Assembly (NCBI RefSeq): GCF_905397285.1
Contig: NZ_CAJPUX010000001.1
Location: 1,798,001 to 1,862,000 of the forward strand
Direction of reading: 5' to 3'
Origin: Cupriavidus plantarum
GTDB lineage: Bacteria > Pseudomonadota > Gammaproteobacteria > Burkholderiales > Burkholderiaceae
DNA length: 64,000 nucleotides
Every line of letters begins with the position of its first letter. Position 1 is the first letter of the stretch. Below are positions 38,835 to 46,998 of this stretch, in pieces. Under the pieces are notes generated by a model. The model saw nothing but the letters and a program-made list of their open reading frames with translations, searched no databases and had not been told where the DNA came from. The translations under genes and the position numbers were made by a program.

Positions 38835-38888
38835 GTCAGTAAATAACTTGCCGGTCAGTAATATAACGATCCGCCCGAGGTGCGTCAA
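38835..38888 (-). promoter_or_regulatory. promoter of the RND operon with overlapping repressor-type repeats
   Basis: On the minus strand TTGACG (38883-38888) and TATATT (38860-38865) are 17 bases apart. TTACTGAC occurs twice (38854-38861 and 38835-38842, 19 bases apart), and one copy is part of the imperfect palindrome TTACTGACCGGCAAGTTA overlapping the -10. This layout suits a TetR-type repressor, but no such gene is adjacent. Confidence 0.65.
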
Positions 38889-39054
38889 ACGCCAGTGCGA
38901 CCGAACGCCCGCTTGGGAGCGCCAGCGGTTGACAACGGGTGGCGAGCCGCGTCCGGATGCGCCAAATATCGCCAGACAACGCGGCCGTGCGCGGCGCGGA
39001 CGCAAACCTATGGTCTAATGCTGGCCCGCAGCCCCCACATCCTCCGAGGCCGGC

Positions 39055-39897
39055 GTGACGCCCGATCAGTATTGTCAAGACAAAGCCGCCCAGAGCGGCT
39101 CCAGCCTGTATTACAGCTTCCTGTTCCTGCCGCAGGACCGCCGCGGCGCCATCACGGCCCTGCACGCATGGCGCCGCGAGCTGGACGACCTCGTCCACGA
39201 TACGCACGACGCCGGCGTGGCGCATCAGCGCCTCGACTGGTGGCGCGGCGAAGTCCGCCGCCTGTTCCACCCCGACGGCGCCCAGGCGCCCTCCCATCCG
39301 ATCACGCAAGCCCTGCTGCCCCATCGCTCGGCGCTGACCGAGGCGGACATGAACGAGGTGCTCGACGGCATGGAGATGGACCTCAATCAGTCGCGCTATC
39401 TCGACGAGATCGGCCTGCAGCGATTCTTCCAGTGCGTCGGCGGCGCGTTCGGCCGTCTGAACGCCCGCGTGCTCGGCTATCAGGACGATGCGACGCTCGC
39501 CCATGCGGAGAAACTGTGGCAGTCGCTGCTGCGCGTACACATCGTGCGCGACGTGGGCGAGGACGCGCGGCGCGGCCGCATCTATATTCCGGTGGATACG
39601 CTGCAGCGCTTCGAAGTCCCGGCGGCCGATATCCTGCAGGCGCGCCACTCGGAGCGCTTCGTCGCGCTGATGAAAGAACAGGCCGCGCGGGCCCGCGCGC
39701 TGAGGGATGAAGCGATGACGCTGTTGCCGCGACGCGACCGCCGCGCGCAGCGCGCGGCCCTCGTGCTCAGCGCGATCTCGCACAAGCTGCTCGATGAAAT
39801 CGAAGCCAGCGATTTTCAGGTGCTGCACCAGCGCATCGCGCTGACGCCGCTGCGCAAGCTGTGGATTGCGTGGCGCACGTGGATGAAGTTCGCCTGA
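39055..39897 (+). CDS. hpnD: squalene/phytoene synthase-family protein, HpnD-like
   Basis: A 280-residue predicted trans-isoprenyl diphosphate synthase, related to presqualene diphosphate synthase HpnD. The N-terminus TPDQYCQDKAAQSGSSLYYSFLFLPQDRR is typical. The first Asp-rich motif is RRELDDLVHDTHD (41-52), where relatives more often have a CREVDDVVDE-like sequence; the second is RDVGEDARRGRIYIP (165-179). The start is GTG at 39055. No hpnC, hpnE, squalene-hopene cyclase or other terpenoid gene is near, so the product and pathway remain unproven. Confidence 0.82.
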   Translation: MTPDQYCQDKAAQSGSSLYYSFLFLPQDRRGAITALHAWRRELDDLVHDTHDAGVAHQRLDWWRGEVRRLFHPDGAQAPSHPITQALLPHRSALTEADMNEVLDGMEMDLNQSRYLDEIGLQRFFQCVGGAFGRLNARVLGYQDDATLAHAEKLWQSLLRVHIVRDVGEDARRGRIYIPVDTLQRFEVPAADILQARHSERFVALMKEQAARARALRDEAMTLLPRRDRRAQRAALVLSAISHKLLDEIEASDFQVLHQRIALTPLRKLWIAWRTWMKFA

Positions 39898-39928
39898 ACC
39901 GGTTAATCCCCCTCTTTCGCATCCGACC

Positions 39929-41188
39929 ATGACCCCCACTCTCGGCCAGACGATTCTCGACCACGCCAGCGCGCTCGCGCGTTTCTCCGACATGGAGGAC
40001 GGCCTGACCTGCGCATTTCTCACGCCCGCGCACCGCGCCACGCAGGCGCAGCTCGTCAAGTGGATGGAAGACGCCGGCATGCAGGTCCGCATCGATGCGA
40101 TCGGCAACGTCATCGGCCGTTACGCGGCGGATCCAGCGGTGACCGAGCCGAAGGTGCTCATGACGGGCTCGCACTTCGACACCGTGCGCAACGGCGGCCG
40201 CTATGACGGCCGGCTCGGCATCCTGCTGCCGATCGTCGTGGTCCACGCGCTCAACGTCGCTGGCATCCGCCTGCCCTATCACTTCGACATCGTCGGCTTC
40301 GCGGAAGAAGAAGGCCTGCGTTTCAAGACGAGCTTCCTCGCGAGCAGCGTGCTCGCGGGCCGCTTCGACGAAGCGCTGCTCGACCGCGAGGACGCGGACG
40401 GCATCACGATGCGCGACGCGCTGGGCGCGGCGGCCTTCCCCGGCGCGGCCGATCCGGCGGCATTGCGCGCGGCCGCGGTCGATCCCGCCACGCTCGCGGG
40501 TTTCGTCGAGGTCCATATCGAGCAGGGCCCCGTGCTGCTGAATCGCGGCCTACCGCTCGGCATCGTCACGCAGATCGCGGGCAGCAGCCGCTTCCAGGTT
40601 CGCGTGGAAGGCCTCGCCAGCCATGCGGGCACCACGCCGATGGACATGCGCCGCGACGCGGCCACCGGCGCCGCCGAGATGACGCTGCTCGTCGAGTCGC
40701 GCTGCGCGCAGGTACCCACGCTCGTCGGCACGGTCGGCCAGCTGCAGGTGCCAAACGGTTCCAGCAACGTGATTCCGGGGGCGTGCGTGTTCTCGATGGA
40801 CATCCGCGCGGGGGAGGACGGGATTCGGGAGGCCGCGATCGCGGACATCCTCGCGGGCATTCAGTCCATCGCCGCGCGGCGCGGCCTGACCGCCACCGTG
40901 GATCGCGTCACGCCCGTCAACAACGCGCCGTGCGCGCGCTGGCTCATGGATCAACTCGGGGCAGTGCTGAAGAAGCGCGGGCTCGAAGCGTTCGAGCTGC
41001 CGTCGGGCGCGGGACACGACGCGATGATGATGCAGCGGATCACCGACGTCGCCATGCTGTTCGTGCGCTGCGGCAATGGCGGTATCAGCCATAACCCGCT
41101 GGAAACGATCACCGCGGAAGACGCGCAGCTCGCGGCGGAAACGTTCGTGGATTTCCTGCGGCATTTCCGCGCGGACCGCACGAACTGA
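39929..41188 (+). CDS. M20-family allantoate amidohydrolase / N-carbamoyl amino acid hydrolase-like
   Basis: A 419-residue zinc-dependent amidohydrolase related to AllC and ureidopropionases. Metal-site motifs are MTGSHFDTVRNGGRYDGRLGIL, GFAEEEGLRFKTSF, EVHIEQGPVL, GLASHAGTTPMDMRRDA and PSGAGHDAMMM with NGGISHNPLE. It is distinct in sequence from the enzyme at 23330-24577 and stands next to the HpnD-like gene, 31 bases after it. No purine or hydantoin genes are adjacent, so the substrate stays open between allantoate and N-carbamoyl amino acids. Confidence 0.88.
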   Translation: MTPTLGQTILDHASALARFSDMEDGLTCAFLTPAHRATQAQLVKWMEDAGMQVRIDAIGNVIGRYAADPAVTEPKVLMTGSHFDTVRNGGRYDGRLGILLPIVVVHALNVAGIRLPYHFDIVGFAEEEGLRFKTSFLASSVLAGRFDEALLDREDADGITMRDALGAAAFPGAADPAALRAAAVDPATLAGFVEVHIEQGPVLLNRGLPLGIVTQIAGSSRFQVRVEGLASHAGTTPMDMRRDAATGAAEMTLLVESRCAQVPTLVGTVGQLQVPNGSSNVIPGACVFSMDIRAGEDGIREAAIADILAGIQSIAARRGLTATVDRVTPVNNAPCARWLMDQLGAVLKKRGLEAFELPSGAGHDAMMMQRITDVAMLFVRCGNGGISHNPLETITAEDAQLAAETFVDFLRHFRADRTN

Positions 41189-41219
41189 AAGCGAGAAAGA
41201 AGAATGGAAAGCGGCGGCA

Positions 41220-41639
41220 TCAACCGCCGCCGGAGTACATTTCCTTGCTGAGGTCCAACAGGTTCTTCCGCAGCGTCTTGCGCTCGTCGGGCGACAGGCG
41301 GGGATTGCCGCCGCCGGGCCCCTGCCGCGTGGCCCGTTCGGCCATGTCGCGCTCGGTGCGGTACTTCTCGGCACGGGCGCGCGCCTCGCGCTGGTCCGGA
41401 CGTTCGTGGGCGGAATTTCCGGGGTTGGCGGGGTTCCCGGGATTGGCGGGATTGGCGTGAGCGCGGCCGTCGGAGGCCGGGGCGGACGGACGGTGAAGCA
41501 GATTGGCCATGCCCGCGGACTGCGCGCGCGCGGCAGATGGCAGCAGGCAAACGGCCATGACCAAGCCGGCAATCGATGCAGCCCGCGCGCGATTTTCGCC
41601 ACGCAGGGTTTGCCCGTGCCGGTATTGCTTCACTTTCAT
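41220..41639 (-). CDS. small exported hypothetical protein with Asn-Pro-Gly repeats
   Basis: A 139-residue protein of unknown function. A Sec signal peptide ends near SAARA-QSA (about residue 38). The mature part contains the tandem stretch ANPANPGNPANPGNS, then a charged helix-prone segment (RPDQREARARAEKYRTERDMAERATRQ) and RLSPDERKTLRKNLLDLSKEMY near the C-terminus. That last part resembles small periplasmic stress or metal-binding proteins only vaguely. It is divergent from ompR, sharing a 183-base spacer, so it may be a target of that two-component system. No Shine-Dalgarno is obvious. Confidence 0.68.
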   Translation of the reverse strand: MKVKQYRHGQTLRGENRARAASIAGLVMAVCLLPSAARAQSAGMANLLHRPSAPASDGRAHANPANPGNPANPGNSAHERPDQREARARAEKYRTERDMAERATRQGPGGGNPRLSPDERKTLRKNLLDLSKEMYSGGG

Positions 41640-41822
41640 TGGATAATGTCGGTTTCGATTTCCCGTCGTTGGCCCGCGTACAAACTGAACGGCGCGCCCG
41701 CCGGCCCAACGGTGAGCGGAGTGTAAATGCAGTGCCGATGCACGCCGCCATACCACGGGGTAAAGTATGTAACGTTTTGTTAAGCCATTTTGAGCAAAAC
41801 CGATAGTCGCTAAGATACCGCC

Positions 41823-42545
41823 ATGGAAAATACGAGCCACAAGATTCTCGTCGTGGACGACGACCCCCGCCTGCGCGACCTGCTGCGCCGCTATCTCGGC
41901 GAACAGGGCTTTACGGTGCTGGTCGCGGAGAACGCCACGGCCATGAACAAGCTCTGGCTGCGCGAGCGCTTCGACCTGCTCGTGCTCGACCTGATGATGC
42001 CCGGCGAAGACGGGCTCTCGATCTGCCGCCGCCTGCGCGGCGCCAACGACCAGACGCCGATCATCATGCTCACCGCCAAGGGCGAGGATGTCGATCGCAT
42101 CGTCGGCCTCGAAATGGGCGCCGACGATTACCTGCCCAAGCCGTTCAATCCGCGCGAGCTCATCGCGCGCATTCACGCCGTGCTGCGCCGCAAGGGCCCC
42201 GCGGAAGTGCCGGGCGCCCCGTCCGAGACGCCCGAGACCTTCGCGTTCGGCGACTTCGTGCTGAACCTGGCCACGCGCACGCTGACCAAGAACGACGAAG
42301 AGATCACGCTCACCACGGGCGAGTTCTCGGTGCTCAAGGTCTTCGCGCGTCATCCGCGCCAGCCGCTCTCGCGTGAAAAGCTCATGGAAATGGCCCGTGG
42401 CCGCGAATACGAAGTCTTCGATCGCAGCCTCGACGTCCAGATCTCCCGCCTGCGCAAGCTGATCGAGCCGGATCCGGGCAACCCCCGTTTCATCCAGACG
42501 GTCTGGGGGCTCGGCTACGTCTTCATCCCCGATGGCGTGAAGTAA
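41823..42545 (+). CDS. ompR: OmpR-family response regulator
   Basis: A 240-residue DNA-binding response regulator. The receiver domain has acidic Asp12-Asp14, phosphoacceptor Asp56 in VLDLMMPGEDG, and Lys of MLTAKGED. The C-terminal winged helix includes LTTGEFSVLKVFARHPRQPLSREKLMEMARGREYEVFDRSLDVQISRLRKLIE. Sequence and order with envZ match the OmpR/EnvZ (RisA/RisS in relatives) pair that senses osmotic or acid stress. The spacer upstream has TAAC/GTTA (41770-41782) and GTTTTG-N15-CAAAAC inverted repeats. They are weak candidates for an autoregulatory site. Envelope genes are the expected targets. Confidence 0.94.
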   Translation: MENTSHKILVVDDDPRLRDLLRRYLGEQGFTVLVAENATAMNKLWLRERFDLLVLDLMMPGEDGLSICRRLRGANDQTPIIMLTAKGEDVDRIVGLEMGADDYLPKPFNPRELIARIHAVLRRKGPAEVPGAPSETPETFAFGDFVLNLATRTLTKNDEEITLTTGEFSVLKVFARHPRQPLSREKLMEMARGREYEVFDRSLDVQISRLRKLIEPDPGNPRFIQTVWGLGYVFIPDGVK

Positions 42546-42569
42546 TCCGGTCCGTCCACAGTCTGTATC

Positions 42570-43922
42570 GTGGCGACTGCCCTAGGCCGTACCGCAACGC
42601 GGTTCTTCGGTTCGCTGTTCTGGCGGACCTTCATGCTGATCGCCCTGTTGCTGGCGATCTCGCTGGGTATCTGGTTCCAGAGCTATCGGCTCTTCGAACG
42701 CGCGCCGCGCGCCCAGCAGATCGCCATGCAGGTGGTCAGCGTGGTCAAGCTCACGCGTGCCGCGCTTCTCTACTCCGACCCCGCGCGGCGCCGGTTCCTT
42801 CTGCTCGACCTCGTCCAGAACGAAGGCATCAAGGTCTATCCGCGCGAGAAGGATGACGACTTTGCCGTGCCCACCGCCAATCCGTTCCTGACGCAGCTCG
42901 TGCAGCAGGAAATCCGCGGACGCCTGGGCGAGGACACCGTCATCGCGACCACGGTCAACGACATTCCAGGCGTCTGGGTCAGCTTCGAGATCGAGGGCGA
43001 CGACTACTGGGTCGCGATCAGTCCCGAGCGTTTCGAACGGGTGTCCGGCATCCAGTGGCTATGGTGGACCATCGCCGCCCTGCTGCTGTCGATCTTCGGC
43101 GCGGCGTTCATCACCGCGCGCGTGAACTACCCGCTCAAGAAGCTCGCCAATGCCGCGCGCCAGATCGGCACCGGCGGCGAAGCGCCACTGCTCAACGAGG
43201 ATGGCGCGAGCGAAGTCGCGCAGGCCAACCACAGCTTCAACCAGATGGTGCGCGACCTGCGACAACTCGACGACGACCGCGTGGTGATGCTCGCCGGCAT
43301 CTCGCACGACCTGCGCACGCCGCTCACGCGCCTCCGGCTGGAGACGGAACTGTCGCCGGCCGACACGGCCACCCGGGAGGCGATGATCTCCGACATCGAG
43401 CAGATGGACGCGATCATCGGACAGTTCCTGAACTACGCGCGTCCCGCGCAGGAAATGCTCGAACCGGTGGACCTGTCCGCGCTCGTCCAGGATGCGGTGG
43501 GCGTGTACGCGGCCGCGCACGACGACGTGCGCGTGCACGTCCGCAGCACGGGCCCCGTCATGGCGATGGCCAACCGCATGGAGGTGCAGCGCATTCTCGA
43601 CAACCTCGTCGAAAACGCGCGACGCTACGCCAAGGACGAGGAGACGGGCATGGCCGTGGTGGAGATCACCACGCGCACCGAGGACAAGGAAGCGGTCATG
43701 ACCGTAGCCGATCACGGCACAGGCGTGCCGGAAGCCCAGTTGCCCCTGCTCACGCGGCCGTTCTACCGGCTCGACAGCGCGCGTAGCGAGGCCAAGGGCG
43801 CCGGCCTGGGCATGTCGATCGTCAACCGGATATTGCAGCGCAACGGCGGCCGCCTCGTGCTGGCCAACCGGCAGCCGCCGGCGAGCGGCCTCGTGGTCAG
43901 CGCCTTCTTTCGGCGCGCGTGA
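42570..43922 (+). CDS. envZ: EnvZ-like sensor histidine kinase
   Basis: A 450-residue inner-membrane kinase partner of OmpR. Transmembrane helices lie at about 20-36 and 163-183 around a periplasmic sensor of about 125 residues. HAMP follows (NYPLKKLANAARQIG). The H-box is GISHDLRTPLTRLRLE with His246; the ATPase has N-box NLVENARRYA, G1 VADHGTGVPE and G2 KGAGLGMSIV. The start is GTG at 42570, 24 bases after the ompR stop, with no strong Shine-Dalgarno, so translation may depend on coupling. Confidence 0.93.
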   Translation: MATALGRTATRFFGSLFWRTFMLIALLLAISLGIWFQSYRLFERAPRAQQIAMQVVSVVKLTRAALLYSDPARRRFLLLDLVQNEGIKVYPREKDDDFAVPTANPFLTQLVQQEIRGRLGEDTVIATTVNDIPGVWVSFEIEGDDYWVAISPERFERVSGIQWLWWTIAALLLSIFGAAFITARVNYPLKKLANAARQIGTGGEAPLLNEDGASEVAQANHSFNQMVRDLRQLDDDRVVMLAGISHDLRTPLTRLRLETELSPADTATREAMISDIEQMDAIIGQFLNYARPAQEMLEPVDLSALVQDAVGVYAAAHDDVRVHVRSTGPVMAMANRMEVQRILDNLVENARRYAKDEETGMAVVEITTRTEDKEAVMTVADHGTGVPEAQLPLLTRPFYRLDSARSEAKGAGLGMSIVNRILQRNGGRLVLANRQPPASGLVVSAFFRRA

Positions 43923-43950
43923 GCACCGGATTTGGGCACATGGAAGCGCA

Positions 43951-44012
43951 TTGACAGGTTTTCGACAGGCGTTGATAGGAAATTGAAAGGCCGTTGACAG
44001 GAGAATGACAGC
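43951..44012 (+). repeat. six helically phased TTGACAGG-like repeats upstream of the MHS transporter gene
   Basis: Copies start at 43951 (TTGACAGG), 43962 (TCGACAGG), 43972 (TTGATAGG), 43983 (TTGAAAGG), 43994 (TTGACAGG) and 44005 (ATGACAGC). Spacings are 11, 10, 11, 11 and 11 bases. All copies lie on one face of the helix, as expected for cooperative binding of a regulator. The block lies between envZ and the transporter ATG. A TGGCATC/GATGCCA hairpin follows at 44031-44051. Confidence 0.8.
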
Positions 44013-44093
44013 GCGACGGCGCAGACTGCGTGGCATCACAGCAAGATGCCATCGCAGCCCTTCCCGGGCATCGGTGGCGATAGAGAGACACCC

Positions 44094-45401
44094 ATGTCCA
44101 GCACCCCCGCCTCCGCCAGCAACGGCCCCTCGCAACACGGATTCCGCACCGTCTTCCGCGTCGTCAGCGGCAACTTCCTCGAAATGTACGACTTCATGGT
44201 GTACGGCTTCTACGCCGCCGCCATCGCCCGTACGTTTTTCCCCAGCGGCAATGAATTCGCTTCGCTGATGCTGTCGCTCGCGACGTTCGGCGCGGGCTTT
44301 CTCATGCGTCCGCTCGGCGCCATCGTGCTGGGCGCGTACATCGACCATCACGGCCGCCGCAAGGGCCTGATCCTCACGCTCATCATGATGGCGGCCGGCA
44401 CGCTGCTGATCGCGCTCGTGCCCGGATACCAGACCATCGGCGTGGCCGCGCCGCTGCTGGTGCTGGCGGGCCGCCTGCTGCAGGGCTTCTCCGCCGGCGT
44501 CGAACTCGGCGGCGTGTCGGTGTACCTGTCGGAAATCGCCAAGCCCGGCCACAAGGGCTTCTACGTGGCGTGGCAATCGGCGAGCCAGCAGGTCGCGGTG
44601 ATCTTCGCGGGCCTGCTCGGCGTGCTGCTGCACGCGACGCTGGCGCCCGCGGAAATGGATGCATGGGGCTGGCGCGTGCCGTTCCTGGTCGGCTGCCTGA
44701 TCGTGCCGTTCCTGTTCCTGATCCGCCGTTCGCTCGAAGAAACCGAAGCCTTCCGCGCGCGCAAGCATCGTCCCACGCCCCGCGAGATCTATCGCTCGAT
44801 GCTCGAGAACTACCGCATCATCATCGCGGGCTGCCTGATGGTCGTGATGACCACGGTGTCGTTCTACATGATCACCGCGTACACGCCGACGTTCGGCAAG
44901 ACGGTGCTGCACCTCGACGAAGTGGACAACCTCGTCGTGACGATGTGCGTGGGCCTGTCCAACTTCATCTGGCTGCCGCTGATGGGCGCCGTGTCGGACC
45001 GCATCGGCCGCAAGCCGCTGCTCGTGACGTTCACGATCCTCACGCTGCTGACCGCCTATCCAGCCGTGTCGTGGCTCGTCGCGGAACCGTCGTTCAGCCG
45101 CCTGCTGATGGTCGAACTCTGGCTCTCGTTCCTGTACGGCAGCTACAACGGCGCGATGGTCGTGGCCCTCGCCGAGGTGATGCCGGCCGCCGTTCGCACG
45201 ACGGGCTTCTCGCTGGCCTATAGCCTGGCCACGGCGCTGTTCGGCGGCTTCACGCCGGCCGTATCGACGTACCTCATCCACGCCACCGGCAACAAGGCCG
45301 CGCCCGGCCTGTGGCTCATGTTCGCCGCGGCCTGCGGCCTCGCCGCCACGCTCACCATCTTCCGCCAGCGCAATCAGGCACAGGCCTTACGCGCCGCCTG
45401 A
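44094..45401 (+). CDS. MHS-family MFS transporter, citrate/tricarballylate-type
   Basis: A 435-residue proton symporter with 12 predicted transmembrane segments. The N-terminal [35 protein letters not shown] and the first loop [24 protein letters not shown] resemble citrate and tricarballylate carriers of the metabolite:H+ symporter family. [24 protein letters not shown] and [11 protein letters not shown] are family signatures. ATG 44094 is preceded by AGAGAG. It is a single gene downstream of envZ, preceded by the phased TTGACAGG repeats that probably bind its regulator. The substrate is inferred from family only. Confidence 0.87.
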   Translation: MSSTPASASNGPSQHGFRTVFRVVSGNFLEMYDFMVYGFYAAAIARTFFPSGNEFASLMLSLATFGAGFLMRPLGAIVLGAYIDHHGRRKGLILTLIMMAAGTLLIALVPGYQTIGVAAPLLVLAGRLLQGFSAGVELGGVSVYLSEIAKPGHKGFYVAWQSASQQVAVIFAGLLGVLLHATLAPAEMDAWGWRVPFLVGCLIVPFLFLIRRSLEETEAFRARKHRPTPREIYRSMLENYRIIIAGCLMVVMTTVSFYMITAYTPTFGKTVLHLDEVDNLVVTMCVGLSNFIWLPLMGAVSDRIGRKPLLVTFTILTLLTAYPAVSWLVAEPSFSRLLMVELWLSFLYGSYNGAMVVALAEVMPAAVRTTGFSLAYSLATALFGGFTPAVSTYLIHATGNKAAPGLWLMFAAACGLAATLTIFRQRNQAQALRAA

Positions 45402-45422
45402 ATCTCCCCCTCCTTCGCTGTC

Positions 45423-45448
45423 ATGCCATGTGCACACGCACATGGCAT
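45423..45448. repeat. perfect inverted repeat ATGCCATGTG-N6-CACATGGCAT
   Basis: The 10-base arms at 45423-45432 and 45439-45448 match perfectly. It lies 22 bases after the MHS transporter stop and about 190 bases before ahpC. Without a T-run it could be an operator or a Rho-associated 3' hairpin. Confidence 0.55.
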
Positions 45449-45530
45449 ACTGACGGTTCCCATCGCGGTTTTCGGCATGCTTTTACCGGTGTCATTGTGC
45501 GGCGCCTATCGGCCTCTTTGAGATTATCAA

Positions 45531-45560
45531 TTGGCCGCCCGGTGCCGAACCGCGCATAAT
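45531..45560 (+). promoter_or_regulatory. candidate ahpC promoter
   Basis: TTGGCC (45531-45536) and CATAAT (45555-45560) are 18 bases apart, placing the start near 45567, about 73 bases before ahpC. OxyR control is common for this gene, but I could not fit a convincing OxyR motif. Confidence 0.5.
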
Positions 45561-45639
45561 TCTCCCCTGTTGCGAGACGCGTTTCACTGTCATCGCGTAT
45601 CGCTTGCCTCTCTTTTCAACCGTATTTAGGAGAAGTCTG

Positions 45640-46188
45640 ATGAAGACCGTTGGTGACAAGCTCGAAGCCTTCCAGATCGTTGGTGTCAAGCCTGGTTTCA
45701 ACAACCACGAAGAGAACGGCCAATCGGCGTTCGAAGACATCACCGAAAAGTCGTTCGAAGGCAAGTGGAAGGTCATCTACTTCTACCCGAAGGACTTCAC
45801 GTTCGTGTGCCCGACCGAAATCGTGGCCTTCGCCAAGCTGAACGGCGACTTCGCCGACCGCGATGCGATCGTGCTGGGCGGCTCGACCGACAACGAGTTC
45901 GTGAAGCTGGCATGGCGTCGTGAACACAAGGACCTGAACAAGCTGGATCAATGGCAATTCGCCGACGTGACCGGCTCGCTGATCGACCAACTGGGCGTGC
46001 GTGACAAGGCCGCTGGCGTGGCCCTGCGTGCAACGTTCATCGTCGATCCGGACAATGTGATCCAGCACGTTTCGGTGAACAACCTGAACGTCGGCCGCAA
46101 CCCGGAAGAAGTGCTGCGTATTCTGGACGGTCTGCAAACGGACGAACTGTGCCCGTGCAACCGTGCTGTTGGCGGCGCCACGCTGTAA
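45640..46188 (+). CDS. ahpC: alkyl hydroperoxide reductase AhpC (AhpD-linked peroxiredoxin)
   Basis: A 182-residue two-cysteine peroxiredoxin reducing peroxides and peroxynitrite in the cytosol. Peroxidatic Cys57 is in FYPKDFTFVCPTE; resolving cysteines are Cys171 and Cys173 in ELCPCN. This three-cysteine arrangement is that of the mycobacterial AhpC type, which is reduced by AhpD rather than AhpF, in agreement with the adjacent ahpD. AGGAGA precedes the ATG at 45640. A hairpin terminator separates it from ahpD. Confidence 0.96.
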   Translation: MKTVGDKLEAFQIVGVKPGFNNHEENGQSAFEDITEKSFEGKWKVIYFYPKDFTFVCPTEIVAFAKLNGDFADRDAIVLGGSTDNEFVKLAWRREHKDLNKLDQWQFADVTGSLIDQLGVRDKAAGVALRATFIVDPDNVIQHVSVNNLNVGRNPEEVLRILDGLQTDELCPCNRAVGGATL

Positions 46189-46200
46189 TAGCCCACGTTC

Positions 46201-46257
46201 GCGTGAAGGGGTCCCCGACCGCTTCACGCGCGGAAGCCCGCTTCGTGCGGGTTTTTT
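46201..46257 (+). terminator. tandem hairpins and terminator between ahpC and ahpD
   Basis: GCGTGAAG (46201-46208) pairs with CTTCACGC (46222-46229). A second stem CCCGC/GCGGG (46237-46251) is followed by six T (46252-46257). It lies 26 bases before the ahpD ATG and probably makes ahpD a read-through product of ahpC transcription. Confidence 0.75.
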
Positions 46258-46282
46258 GAGCCCAAGTCGATAGGAGAAATAA

Positions 46283-46804
46283 ATGGAATTCCTCAGCACG
46301 ATTAAGAACCTGATTCCCGATTATGCCAAGGACATTCGCCTGAACATCGACGGCACGATCGCCCGGTCGTCGCTGGAAGGCAACGATGCCGTGGGCGTGG
46401 CGCTGGCCGCCGCGTTTGCCGCGCAGAGCCGCGTGATCGTGGATGCCATCCGCAACGCGAATGTGCTGTCGCCCGAGGAAACCAACGCCGCGCTGACCGC
46501 CGCGTCGCTGATGGGCATGAACAACATCTGGTATCCGTACGTAGAAATGGCGGAGGATCCGGATCTGTCGAGCCAGCCGGCCGGGCTGCGCATGAACGCG
46601 TACGCCACCCATGGTGGTGTGGACAAGCGCCGCTTCGAAATGTACGCCCTCTCCGCGTCGATCATCGGCAAGTGCCACTTCTGCGTGAAGTCGCACTATC
46701 AACTGCTGAAGAACGAACAAGGCATGAGCGCGCAGCAGCTGCGCGACGTGGGCCGCATCGCCGCCGTGATCGGGGCCGCCGCCAACGTGATTGCCGCGCA
46801 GTAA
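46283..46804 (+). CDS. ahpD: alkyl hydroperoxidase AhpD
   Basis: A 173-residue all-helical protein with the CxxC active site Cys131 and Cys134 in GKCHFCVKSH and the associated His138. AhpD passes electrons from lipoylated dehydrogenase subunits to AhpC and has weak peroxidase activity itself. TAGGAGAAATAA precedes the ATG. It is 94 bases downstream of ahpC, past an intrinsic terminator. Confidence 0.95.
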   Translation: MEFLSTIKNLIPDYAKDIRLNIDGTIARSSLEGNDAVGVALAAAFAAQSRVIVDAIRNANVLSPEETNAALTAASLMGMNNIWYPYVEMAEDPDLSSQPAGLRMNAYATHGGVDKRRFEMYALSASIIGKCHFCVKSHYQLLKNEQGMSAQQLRDVGRIAAVIGAAANVIAAQ

Positions 46805-46872
46805 GCGCAACGAAGCGCCCGGCACAACGCACGAACGAAAGAACGAACGCCCCCACGCAGGGCGGTCCCCGC

Positions 46873-46910
46873 AGCCCTCTCCTCCATCCAATGGGGAGAG
46901 GGCTTTTTTT
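46873..46910 (+). terminator. ahpD terminator
   Basis: AGCCCTCTCC (46873-46882) pairs with GGAGAGGGCT (46895-46904) and is followed by a T-run, 69 bases after the ahpD stop. Confidence 0.9.
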
Positions 46911-46998
46911 GTTTGCGCCGCAATACAGGTTTTTTCGAGGCTGCACGGGTATGTCGATAGGCATACAATCGACGCACGACTGGCAAACAATCCTCCCC

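Noticed and set aside
45510..45536. OxyR site before ahpC
   Set aside because: The AT-rich segment around GAGATTATCAAT is suggestive, but the four ATAG/CTAT elements with 7-base gaps could not be fitted.
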